A model generated the notes under the pieces. That model did not search any database, had not been told where the DNA came from, and saw only the letters and a list, made by a program, of their open reading frames with translations. A DNA stretch of 64,000 nucleotides from Albibacterium bauzanense. Its GTDB lineage: Bacteria > Bacteroidota > Bacteroidia > Sphingobacteriales > Sphingobacteriaceae. The stretch spans positions 711,001 to 775,000 of the forward strand of contig NZ_SMGO01000002.1 in the NCBI RefSeq assembly GCF_004339765.1, in the 5' to 3' direction. Below are positions 8,839 to 16,688 of the stretch, piece by piece. How positions within the stretch are numbered: the stretch's first letter is position 1; each line of letters starts with the position of its first letter. A program made the position numbers and the translations under genes.

Positions 8839-9373
8839 TGATTAAGTCTAATACCTGTGTAGGATTAGTATTGTGAGCGTCTATTGTTAGTTTCGCTTTC
8901 TTATAAAAGCCTGCTCGCTCTTCTAGTTTCTTAGTTATAAAATCTAATATTTCATCTTCACTTTTTCCTTGCAGTAAAGGCCTGTTTTGTATTTCCTTCC
9001 CAGAAAGACGTTTTAGAAGTGCCTTAGGAGGAAGCTGCAGATAAATCGTTATCCCTCTTTCATTCATCCATTGCAGGTTTTCATTAAAACAAGGTGTACC
9101 TCCTCCGGTTGAAACAATCATTCCCTGGTTAAAGGGAATAGTCTTTAATGTGTTAGTTTCAAATTGTCTAAATGAATCTTCTCCATGCAAGGAGAAATAG
9201 TCAGATATGTCCATTCCTGACCTTTCTACAATTAAATGGTCCAGATCAATAAAGGGAAGGTTACTTGCTTTTGATAGCTTTTTCCCCACTGTAGTTTTTC
9301 CGGACCCCATAAATCCTATAAGGAATATAGGACAATTCAAATTCTGTTTTGATGTGTGATCAATATGGAACAT
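8816..9373 (-). CDS. aroK: Shikimate kinase
   Basis: AroK phosphorylates shikimate at the 3-hydroxyl in chorismate synthesis. The 185-residue protein has a P-loop GFMGSGKTTVGK at residues 20-31, the shikimate-binding DLDHL, FRQFE and STGGGTP motifs, and a lid NRPLL region. About 13 residues precede the usual N-terminus (IFLIGFMGSGKT) with no better internal start. It is the last gene of a leftward three-gene cluster. Confidence 0.93.
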   Translation of the reverse strand: MFHIDHTSKQNLNCPIFLIGFMGSGKTTVGKKLSKASNLPFIDLDHLIVERSGMDISDYFSLHGEDSFRQFETNTLKTIPFNQGMIVSTGGGTPCFNENLQWMNERGITIYLQLPPKALLKRLSGKEIQNRPLLQGKSEDEILDFITKKLEERAGFYKKAKLTIDAHNTNPTQVLDLIITELQSK

Positions 9374-9377
9374 GGAA

Positions 9378-10550
9378 TTAATTTTGAATAAGGTACTTGT
9401 CAGCTAACTTCTGTGCAGATGGAATAATATGGAAATTCCATTTTTTGATGACCGTTCCATTTTTCAATAACATTAATCCTGGATTTGACCGAACCATACT
9501 TTTCAATGGTATCGCATCAACAAAGAAAACTTCTGAGAACAACTCAAAGTCTGAAGTAGCATCTTCTACAGCCTGCATGGAGCTGGCAGTTAGTAAAACA
9601 GTACGAATTCTATAGTCCTCTGCGGCAGATTGTGCAAGTTCATTAAGTTTTCTTAGACCATCCAAATTTGTGCTATTTATATCGTAAGCTACAATAATGA
9701 GATTATAATCCGGATTTTCAATAATCTCATTCGTATGATCTACGCCACTTACATCACTAATAATAAGATCGCTGATTGGTATTTGATAGCCTTTTTTGAT
9801 TAATCTTGTTTCAGGATCACCCACAATTTCCCAAGACTGATCTTTCCATATTTCATCTTGCAAATATTCTTTATCGCCAACTTTCTTCGTTTCATTGGTT
9901 TCTTTATTCTTTAGAACGTATATAGTTTCATATTCATCGAGTGACTCTCCTTCCGGAATTGTCATTAATGAAGGTAAATTGTTCCCTACTTTATAAGGAA
10001 GAAAATCGATAATAGGTAAAAAGTTATAAGTATAAACTCCAAACCCAATAGAGATGACAACAATGCAAGTAGTTAAAATAGATTGGGTATAAAAATCTTT
10101 AATAAGTGGTTTAATATGTTCTTTGTAGTAAAATAGGATACCGATTAGGGCTAATAAAACACAGTCTTTCGCGAATGATTCCCAAGGGGTTAATGGAATT
10201 GCGTCTCCGAAACATCCACAAGAGGTTACAACCTCAAAGAAGGCGGAGTAAAAAGTTAAAAATGTAAAGAAAATAATAAGCAACAGAATACCCCAAATTG
10301 TTTTCTTGCTCCAAAAACCAAATAGTAATAATGCTCCTAATATTATCTCGAGACTGCATATAGCTATTGCTATCGCCACTGAATAATCATTTAAGAAATT
10401 GAGTTTAAATACGCCAAAGTATTCAACTAACTTATAACTAAATCCGATAGGGTCGTTCGCTTTGATAAGGCCAGAGAAAATGAAGAGTATGGATACAATT
10501 AAACGGACAATCCATATCATATAAAAGGTTTTTTTGGAGGTAGAGCTCAT
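9378..10550 (-). CDS. DoxX/MauE-type membrane protein with C-terminal thioredoxin-like part
   Basis: A 390-residue inner-membrane protein. Residues about 10-175 hold five hydrophobic segments arranged as in DoxX/MauE proteins (ISILFIFSGLIKANDPIGF at the start, then TSCGCFGD with a paired cysteine motif between segments). The last 130 residues lack membrane segments and look like a thioredoxin-type fold (YNLIIVAYDINSTNLDGL, VFFVDAIPLK, NPGLMLLKNGTVIKKW) without a CxxC pair. This matches what is called the BT_3928 family in Bacteroidota. A role in redox or disulfide chemistry is plausible but unproven. It sits four bases from aroK and from the DUF1599 gene. Confidence 0.75.
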   Translation of the reverse strand: MSSTSKKTFYMIWIVRLIVSILFIFSGLIKANDPIGFSYKLVEYFGVFKLNFLNDYSVAIAIAICSLEIILGALLLFGFWSKKTIWGILLLIIFFTFLTFYSAFFEVVTSCGCFGDAIPLTPWESFAKDCVLLALIGILFYYKEHIKPLIKDFYTQSILTTCIVVISIGFGVYTYNFLPIIDFLPYKVGNNLPSLMTIPEGESLDEYETIYVLKNKETNETKKVGDKEYLQDEIWKDQSWEIVGDPETRLIKKGYQIPISDLIISDVSGVDHTNEIIENPDYNLIIVAYDINSTNLDGLRKLNELAQSAAEDYRIRTVLLTASSMQAVEDATSDFELFSEVFFVDAIPLKSMVRSNPGLMLLKNGTVIKKWNFHIIPSAQKLADKYLIQN

Positions 10551-10554
10551 TGTT

Positions 10555-11106
10555 TTAACTTTGAAGAGTTGTTTTCAATCTGATAAGAGCAAATACGGCA
10601 TAGTTTAGCATGTCTTGATAATTAGCAGATATGCCTTCTGATGCTAAGGTCTCTCCTTTATTATCTTCTATTTGTTTTACTCTTAATATTTTCATTAAGA
10701 TTAGATCAGTCAAGGAACTAATTCGCATGTCTCGCCAAGCTTCGCCGTAATCATGGTTCTTTGCCATCATTAGATTATACGCTTCATTTACCTTTTTATC
10801 GTATTCTGCTTCAAGTAGTTCGAGGCTTAGTGTCTCGTTATCTCCATCTTCACCTAATTCTATCTGTATAAGTGCAATTACACAATAGTTAACGATTCCA
10901 ATAAATTCAGATGGAATATCTTCATCAACTTTTGAAACTCTTTTTACTTCTAATGTCCGGATTCTTTGTGCCTTAATGAACAATTGGTCTGTTATAGAGG
11001 ATAATCTTAAAATACGCCAGGCTGTTCCATAATCTTTTGCCTTTTTTAAAAACAGCTCTTTGCATTGTTTTATAGCTTGGTTATATTCCGCAGTAGTATC
11101 TTTCAT
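10555..11106 (-). CDS. DUF1599 protein with internal duplication
   Basis: A 183-residue protein made of two similar halves: AKDYGTAWRILRLSSITDQL in the first and NHDYGEAWRDMRISSLTDLI in the second, each followed by a helix with RIRTLE or RVKQIE. This duplicated DYGxAWRxxRxSSxTD motif defines DUF1599 in Bacteroidota. No biochemical role is known to me. It is the first gene of the leftward DUF1599, DoxX-type, aroK cluster and divergent from folP. Confidence 0.85.
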   Translation of the reverse strand: MKDTTAEYNQAIKQCKELFLKKAKDYGTAWRILRLSSITDQLFIKAQRIRTLEVKRVSKVDEDIPSEFIGIVNYCVIALIQIELGEDGDNETLSLELLEAEYDKKVNEAYNLMMAKNHDYGEAWRDMRISSLTDLILMKILRVKQIEDNKGETLASEGISANYQDMLNYAVFALIRLKTTLQS

Positions 11107-11190
11107 TTTATCTTAATCCAATAATATTTTAAGGCATTTGGCACTTTCTTCACAAAATTACCGGAATATACTTAATTTAGCGAACACATA

Positions 11191-12057
11191 TTGAATTTTA
11201 TTATTGTGTATAGTCCAGAAGTCTCCACTATAAATGTGGGTCATAGATTACTCAGTCTAGTTGACCCTCTGGTTATGGGAGTTATTAATATTACACCTGA
11301 TTCATTTTTTGATGGAGGCAGGTATTCGCAAACTGATAGAGCTCTTCAACAAGCAGAAAAGCTCCTGAAAGAAGGTGCCGATATATTGGACATCGGAGCA
11401 TATTCATCCAGGCCCAATGCTGCAGATATAAGTGAAGAGGAGGAAATAAATCGCCTTCTGCCTCTTGTTGAATTATTAAAGAAAGAGCACCCTGAATGTG
11501 TAATTTCAGTAGACACTTTTCGATCAAAGGTGGCCGAAGCGGCAGTTCAACATGGAGTTCATATAGTTAATGATATTTCAGGAGGAGGTCTTGATGATAA
11601 TATGTTTGAAACTGTTGGCAGATTGCAGGTTCCTTATATATTAATGCATATGCGCGGTACACCAAAGAGTATGCAAGGTCTCACTCAATATGAAGATGTG
11701 GTAGCAGATATCTGTTCATATTTTGTTGATAGAATTAATAAACTGCGTTCTTTTGGTGTAAAAGATATCATCTTGGATCCTGGTCCGGGGTTTGCAAAAA
11801 CGATTGAACAGAACTTTGAAACAATTAATCGTTTTTCCGAATTTGGTATTTTTGGATTGCCTTTATTGGGTGCAATTTCTAGAAAGTCAATGATATATAA
11901 TACATTAGAAATAAGTTCACAAGATGCCTTAAATGGAACAACAGTATTAAATACAATTTTAATATTAAATGGTGCTAAGATATTACGTGTTCATGATGTT
12001 AAGGAGGCTAAGGAAACAATTTTATTAGTTAGAAAATTAAAAGAACGATCTAAATAA
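11191..12057 (+). CDS. folP: Dihydropteroate synthase
   Basis: FolP joins the pterin pyrophosphate with p-aminobenzoate in folate synthesis and is the sulfonamide target. The family motifs VMGVINITPDSFFDGG, DIGAYSSRP, SVDTFRSKVA, ILDPGPGFAKT and SRKS are all present. No ATG exists ahead of the conserved N-terminus: the candidates are TTG at 11191 (288 residues, used here) or GTG at 11206 (five residues shorter). The next gene, rfbC, follows after five bases, so a rightward operon with rfbC, rfbD and a NUDIX gene is likely. Confidence 0.93.
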   Translation: MNFIIVYSPEVSTINVGHRLLSLVDPLVMGVINITPDSFFDGGRYSQTDRALQQAEKLLKEGADILDIGAYSSRPNAADISEEEEINRLLPLVELLKKEHPECVISVDTFRSKVAEAAVQHGVHIVNDISGGGLDDNMFETVGRLQVPYILMHMRGTPKSMQGLTQYEDVVADICSYFVDRINKLRSFGVKDIILDPGPGFAKTIEQNFETINRFSEFGIFGLPLLGAISRKSMIYNTLEISSQDALNGTTVLNTILILNGAKILRVHDVKEAKETILLVRKLKERSK

Positions 12058-12062
12058 GATTT

Positions 12063-12611
12063 ATGGAAATTATTGAACGACCCTTTGATGATTGCTTTCT
12101 CTTAAAGCCGTTTATTATAGAAGATGAACGCGGCTATTTCTTTGAAAGTTTCAATACTCAGAAATTTAAAGATGTCACTGGTATTTCTACGAACTTCGTT
12201 CAAGATAATCAATCTTATTCTTCATATGGGGTGATCAGAGGGTTACATGCACAAGCGAATGAATTTGCGCAGGCAAAACTTGTACGAGTTTTACAGGGAG
12301 AGGTTTTAGATGTGATTGTTGATGCGCGTAAAGGAAGTCCAAGTTTTGGGAAGTCCTATTCTGTGAAATTGAGTGCAGACAATAAGTTCCAGTTATTTAT
12401 ACCGAGAGGATTTTATCATGGATTTGCAGTTTTAAGTGAAACTGCCGAATTTTTTTATAAATGCGATAATTTTTATAATAAATCATCTGAAAGAGGTGTA
12501 TTTTATGCAGATCCTTTATTGAATATTGATTGGATTATTAACGAAGAAGATAGAGTTGTAGCGAAGAAAGATTTAGATTTATCTCATTTTAATGAAAATA
12601 GCTCGCTATGA
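12063..12611 (+). CDS. rfbC: dTDP-4-dehydrorhamnose 3,5-epimerase
   Basis: A 182-residue cupin-fold enzyme of dTDP-L-rhamnose synthesis. It has EDERGYFFESFN, the catalytic-His region GVIRGLHAQ, QAKLVRVLQGEVLDVIVD, and IPRGFYHGFAVLSETAEFFYK. The residue after the catalytic His is Ala where many homologues have Phe or Tyr (HFQ/HYQ), a mild variation. It overlaps rfbD by four bases. The companion genes rfbA and rfbB are not in the window. Confidence 0.9.
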   Translation: MEIIERPFDDCFLLKPFIIEDERGYFFESFNTQKFKDVTGISTNFVQDNQSYSSYGVIRGLHAQANEFAQAKLVRVLQGEVLDVIVDARKGSPSFGKSYSVKLSADNKFQLFIPRGFYHGFAVLSETAEFFYKCDNFYNKSSERGVFYADPLLNIDWIINEEDRVVAKKDLDLSHFNENSSL

Positions 12612-13453
12612 AAAAGGTAATTGTATTAGGCGGAGGTGGACAGCTAGCTCAATGCATACAGAATGTTGAGAAGGTAGATCTAGATATAGTATATCTTAAT
12701 TCTACGCAAGCCAATATTCTGGAGGAAGGGCATTTGCGTGAGGTGTTTAAAAGTTATCAACCAGAGGTTGTGGTTAATTGTGCTGCTTATACGGCCGTTG
12801 ACATGGCTGAAGATGAACTTCTGAAGGCAGCAGCAATAAATTCTCAGGCCCCAAAACTAATTGCACAGCTTTGTATGGAGTATGATGCTATTTTAATTCA
12901 TATTTCAACTGACTTTGTTTTTGATGGTACAAAAACGACCCCTCTGACAGAGGAAGATTTCCCTAATCCTATTAGTACTTATGGGAAAACAAAATTATTA
13001 GGAGAGGAAGCTATTATAGCGACATTAGATAAGCATGTTATTATAAGGACAAGCTGGCTGTATTCTGAATTCGGTAATAATTTTCTAAAGACAATGATGC
13101 GTTTGGGTTTAGAAAGGAAAGAAATGGGAATCGTGTTTGATCAATTAGGTACACCAACATATGCGATGGATTTAGCTAATGTTATTATTGAAATTGCTCA
13201 ATTAGAAAACCCAGCTTATGGACTGTATCATTATAGTAATGAAGGCGCGGCTTCGTGGTATGATTTTGCTCATTCGATATTTAAATACGCAAATATCAAT
13301 ATTCAATTGAAACCAATCCGCACGTTTCAATATCCAACAAAAGCTACTCGGCCTGCTTATTCTGTAATGGATAAAACAAAAATTAAAGAAACTTTTGGAA
13401 TAACTATTCCTCATTGGCTTGATAGTTTAGAGCGTTGTATAAAGAATATATGA
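12608..13453 (+). CDS. rfbD: dTDP-4-dehydrorhamnose reductase
   Basis: RfbD carries out the last step of dTDP-L-rhamnose synthesis. The 281-residue SDR-type protein has an N-terminal GGGGQLAQ nucleotide-binding loop, VNCAAYTAVDMAED, STDFVFDG and the catalytic YGKTK motif near residue 120, then RTSWLYSEFGNNF. Its start overlaps rfbC and its stop overlaps the ATG of the NUDIX gene (ATGA), so the three genes are translationally coupled. Confidence 0.92.
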   Translation: MKKVIVLGGGGQLAQCIQNVEKVDLDIVYLNSTQANILEEGHLREVFKSYQPEVVVNCAAYTAVDMAEDELLKAAAINSQAPKLIAQLCMEYDAILIHISTDFVFDGTKTTPLTEEDFPNPISTYGKTKLLGEEAIIATLDKHVIIRTSWLYSEFGNNFLKTMMRLGLERKEMGIVFDQLGTPTYAMDLANVIIEIAQLENPAYGLYHYSNEGAASWYDFAHSIFKYANINIQLKPIRTFQYPTKATRPAYSVMDKTKIKETFGITIPHWLDSLERCIKNI

Positions 13454-14001
13454 GCGATTTGTCTTGGAAGATATTAGATTCAACTTATTTAGTTAAGGCT
13501 CCTTGGGCGGTCTTGAGAAAAGATGTTTGTCAAATGCCATCTGGTTATGTGGTTCCGGAATATTATGTATTAGAATATCCTAATTGGGTAAATGCAGTGG
13601 CTATAACAGCCGACAATCAATTTATATTAGTAAGACAATATCGACACGGAGTTGCTTCTACAGTTTTAGAGATACCTGGAGGCGTGATTGATGATGGAGA
13701 AAACGAACTTGAAGCAGTTAAACGAGAATTATTAGAGGAAACAGGATATAGCTTTGATTCATTTGAAGAGATTTGCGAGTTGTTTCCTAATCCGGCAACA
13801 AGCAATAATATAACCACTACATATTTAGCAAAGGGTGGAGTAAAGTTGCAGAATCAACAATTAGACTTACAGGAAGAGATTCAATTAGTTTTGGTTTCTC
13901 CTGAAGAGTTAAAAGAATTATTATTTGAAAACAAGTTCGGACAGGCACTACATACAGCTGCTCTATTTTATGCGCTTCGGCGATTGGGGATGCTTTCTTA
14001 A
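13450..14001 (+). CDS. NUDIX hydrolase
   Basis: A 183-residue protein with a complete NUDIX box, GGVIDDGENELEAV followed by KRELLEETGY, about residues 75-98, and a preceding FILVRQYRHGVASTVLEIPGG segment typical of ADP-ribose pyrophosphatase-type enzymes. I chose the ATG at 13450, whose last bases overlap the rfbD stop as ATGA; an upstream TTG at 13435 is less likely. Substrate is probably a nucleoside diphosphate derivative such as ADP-ribose, inferred from the VRQYR segment only. Confidence 0.88.
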   Translation: MSDLSWKILDSTYLVKAPWAVLRKDVCQMPSGYVVPEYYVLEYPNWVNAVAITADNQFILVRQYRHGVASTVLEIPGGVIDDGENELEAVKRELLEETGYSFDSFEEICELFPNPATSNNITTTYLAKGGVKLQNQQLDLQEEIQLVLVSPEELKELLFENKFGQALHTAALFYALRRLGMLS

Positions 14002-14028
14002 TGGTTTTCGACTTGTTAATTTTATACT

Positions 14029-15339
14029 ATGGCAAGAGAAATTTTAGAGACTAAGCGCAAAGCCTTAGCAATTAATCTAAACGGGAGGATTTACGGAACA
14101 TTTGCAGAAATTGGTGCAGGGCAAGAGGTAGCGCGGAATTTTTTTACTGCAGGAGCCGCTTCTGGAACCATAGCAAAATCAATGTCGGCTTATGACATGG
14201 CATTCAGCGACTCTATTTATGGTGTAGAGGAGACGAAAAGATATGTTAGCCAATCCCGTCTTGAGAAAATGCTTGATCATGAATATAGATTATTAACAGA
14301 GAGACTAGTCGGACCTGAATATGCTAACCGCCATCTTTTCGCTTTCGCCAATACGGTAACTACTCTAAACTTTAGTAAGTCTAATGATCCGCATGGCTGG
14401 ATAGGTATCCGCTTTCAGGTTGAACCCGGAGGAGAGGCAAATGACATTATTTTTCACGTCCGTTTGTTAGATAGTGATGCAGGGCTTCAACAAACTGTGT
14501 TAGGAATTTTGGGAGTAAATTTAGTATATGCTTCCTATTATTATATTCATGACATGCAGACTATGATTGAATCCTTGGTTGATAATTTAACTTCCGGATC
14601 AGTTGAAATTGATCTGGTTCGTGTGAAAGGTCCGGCTTTCAAAGATGTTAATGAACGGTTGATTAACCTCTACCTGGTTGCTAAAGATTTTTCTAGTGCT
14701 GCAATTTTCGCACCGAATGGGGAGGCTCTTCAAGCCAAGGATTTCCTTTATAGGAAAGACGTTATGATATTAAGAACTAAATACCGTCAAAAATCCAATC
14801 CTAATTTTGATTTATTTAATCTCGCAGTCGATGAGTTTAAGCGGAATTGTAATATAAATGATTCTAATCTCGTCGTGATGATTGAAGTTTTAATGTCCAA
14901 TGCTTTGGAAGATCACCCTGAATTGAGCAATGAAGATTTGAGGTATTTTGCAGAGCGAGCTGAAAGCTTATGCGCAACGGGCAATTATATTATAGTATCT
15001 GATTTTTCGAGAAATAACCTACTCGCTAAATTTTTAGCTCAATTTAAGCCGGAAAATGTTGGTATTTCGAGTAATATTTCAAACCTCAAAAATATTTTTA
15101 ATTCAAAACTGTACGGCGAAAACTATACGGATGAATTATTAGCTTATGTAAGCGGCATGTTCAGTAAAAATGTGAAGCTTTATGCCTATCCTTATCTTAA
15201 TAAAAAAGAGAATATGATTGTTACTACTCAGAATATGCCTGTATCTGAACAAGCGAGACCCTTATTTGATTTCTTAGTTCAAAATCAATATATTATCGAT
15301 ATTGAAAACTATGATGAACGTTTTGTTAAAACGGTATAG
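14029..15339 (+). CDS. Conserved 436-residue protein of unknown function
   Basis: A soluble-looking protein with no signal peptide or membrane span. The strongly conserved-looking N-terminus contains LNGRIYGTFAEIGAGQEVARNFF and GAASGTIAKSMSAYDMAFSD; later parts include DPHGWIGIRFQ, LGVNLVYASYY and NDSNLVVMIEVLMSNALE. I recall relatives being labelled as nicotinate-nucleotide adenylyltransferase, but the (H/T)xGH motif of that superfamily is absent, so I do not use that name. It follows the NUDIX gene after 27 bases and is convergent with a small membrane protein gene. Confidence 0.8.
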   Translation: MAREILETKRKALAINLNGRIYGTFAEIGAGQEVARNFFTAGAASGTIAKSMSAYDMAFSDSIYGVEETKRYVSQSRLEKMLDHEYRLLTERLVGPEYANRHLFAFANTVTTLNFSKSNDPHGWIGIRFQVEPGGEANDIIFHVRLLDSDAGLQQTVLGILGVNLVYASYYYIHDMQTMIESLVDNLTSGSVEIDLVRVKGPAFKDVNERLINLYLVAKDFSSAAIFAPNGEALQAKDFLYRKDVMILRTKYRQKSNPNFDLFNLAVDEFKRNCNINDSNLVVMIEVLMSNALEDHPELSNEDLRYFAERAESLCATGNYIIVSDFSRNNLLAKFLAQFKPENVGISSNISNLKNIFNSKLYGENYTDELLAYVSGMFSKNVKLYAYPYLNKKENMIVTTQNMPVSEQARPLFDFLVQNQYIIDIENYDERFVKTV

Positions 15340-15340
15340 G

Positions 15341-15535
15341 TTATTTTATATTAGGAAAAATTTCATGATAAGATGGAGCTTTGAAGAAAGCTACATATAA
15401 GGCAGCAATCACTATAACGCTCAATACAATGTAACCCCATTTCCGGTTCTTTTTATCTTTTCTTATTATCCAAAAAAGAAGAATAACCATCGGAACGGCA
15501 AAAACAATTAGGAAAAAAAGACTTGGTGTATCCAT
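15341..15535 (-). CDS. Small two-span membrane protein
   Basis: A 64-residue protein with two hydrophobic helices (about residues 6-24, FFLIVFAVPMVILLFWII, and 34-51, YIVLSVIVIAALYVAFF) separated by a lysine- and arginine-rich loop RKDKKNRK, so both ends would face the periplasm. Composition and tight spacing (one base after the convergent gene, 51 bases before tsaD) make a real gene likely. No function is recognised. Confidence 0.55.
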   Translation of the reverse strand: MDTPSLFFLIVFAVPMVILLFWIIRKDKKNRKWGYIVLSVIVIAALYVAFFKAPSYHEIFPNIK

Positions 15536-15586
15536 TTTTTATTAAATATAATAGTAAAAGTCGTTATAAATCTTGGTATAAAAAAG

Positions 15587-16591
15587 CTAATCAAGAGCCC
15601 AGCGTGTTAGGGGTGTTATATCTTGTGTAATAAAATCTTTATCTAAATATTTGTAATATCCGGCAATGCTTACCATAGCTGCATTATCAGTACAATATTC
15701 AAATTTAGGAATGAATATATTCCATGCATTTTCTGCTCCCAAGTTTTCCAGGCTCGTTCTTAATCCTGAATTGGCAGATACTCCTCCTGCAATTGCAATA
15801 TTATTAATACCTGTAAGATGTGCTGCTTTTTCCAGCTTATTAAGTAGAATACTTACAATTCTGCTTTGTATAGAGGCACAAATATCTGGTAGATTATTTT
15901 GAATGAATAAAGGATTATCCTTTACATTTCTTTGTATAAAATAGAGAATGGATGTTTTTAAACCACTAAAGCTAAAATCTAAGTCTGGTATCTTTGGTTC
16001 AGGAAATGAATATTTATTTTTATCTCCTGTTTTTGCATAATGATCTATAAGAGGTCCTCCTGGATAAGGCAGATCTAATATCTTAGCTGTTTTATCAAAG
16101 GCTTCTCCTGCAGCATCATCCAGAGTTTGTCCTAATAATTGCATGCTGAAATAATCATTTACTTTTACAATCTGTGTGTGCCCTCCCGATACTGTAAGAC
16201 ATAAAAAAGGAAATGTGGGTTTAGGGTCTTCAATGAAATGGGCCAAAATATGAGCTTGCATATGATTAATCTCGATGAGAGGAATGTCTTTTGCTAGAGC
16301 AAACGCTTTTGCAAAAGAAGTTCCGACTAATAAAGATCCCAATAACCCTGGCCCACGTGAAAAAGCTACCGCATCTATGTCATTTTTGTGTATTTTTGCG
16401 TTTATAATAGACTGATCCACTGTTGGAATAATATTCTGTTGATGTGCTCGTGATGCAAGTTCTGGCACAACACCTCCATATTTTTCGTGGACAGTCTGAT
16501 TCGCAATAATATTTGAATGGATTACGCCATCTATACAGATAGATGCTGATGTCTCATCACAGGTTGATTCTATACCAAGTATGGTTGCCAA
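15587..16591 (-). CDS. tsaD: tRNA N6-adenosine threonylcarbamoyltransferase
   Basis: TsaD, with TsaB and TsaE, transfers threonylcarbamoyl to A37 of ANN-decoding tRNAs. The 334-residue ASKHA-fold protein has ILGIESTCDET at the N-terminus, the metal ligands H110 and H114 in NHMQAHILAH, the phosphate motif TVSGGHTQ, FDKTAKIL, and the C-terminal CTDNAAM with the third metal ligand. The only start in frame ahead of the conserved N-terminus is a TTG at 16589-16591; an in-frame stop lies four codons further upstream. It is divergent from the TamB-like gene with very little space between them. Confidence 0.95.
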   Translation of the reverse strand: MATILGIESTCDETSASICIDGVIHSNIIANQTVHEKYGGVVPELASRAHQQNIIPTVDQSIINAKIHKNDIDAVAFSRGPGLLGSLLVGTSFAKAFALAKDIPLIEINHMQAHILAHFIEDPKPTFPFLCLTVSGGHTQIVKVNDYFSMQLLGQTLDDAAGEAFDKTAKILDLPYPGGPLIDHYAKTGDKNKYSFPEPKIPDLDFSFSGLKTSILYFIQRNVKDNPLFIQNNLPDICASIQSRIVSILLNKLEKAAHLTGINNIAIAGGVSANSGLRTSLENLGAENAWNIFIPKFEYCTDNAAMVSIAGYYKYLDKDFITQDITPLTRWALD

Positions 16592-16688
16592 TGCTTTTAA
16601 TTAGTTTCTTAGAAAATACAAAAATATCAAAAAAGTTGTAAAAATAGCATTCTGGGTATTACTTGGCTTAGTAATATTACTTGTTAGT

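Noticed and set aside
13435..13449. TTG start for the NUDIX gene
   Set aside because: The ATG at 13450 forms the common ATGA overlap with the rfbD stop.
14029..15339. Naming the gene nicotinate-nucleotide adenylyltransferase
   Set aside because: The (H/T)xGH and ISSTxxR motifs of that superfamily are absent.
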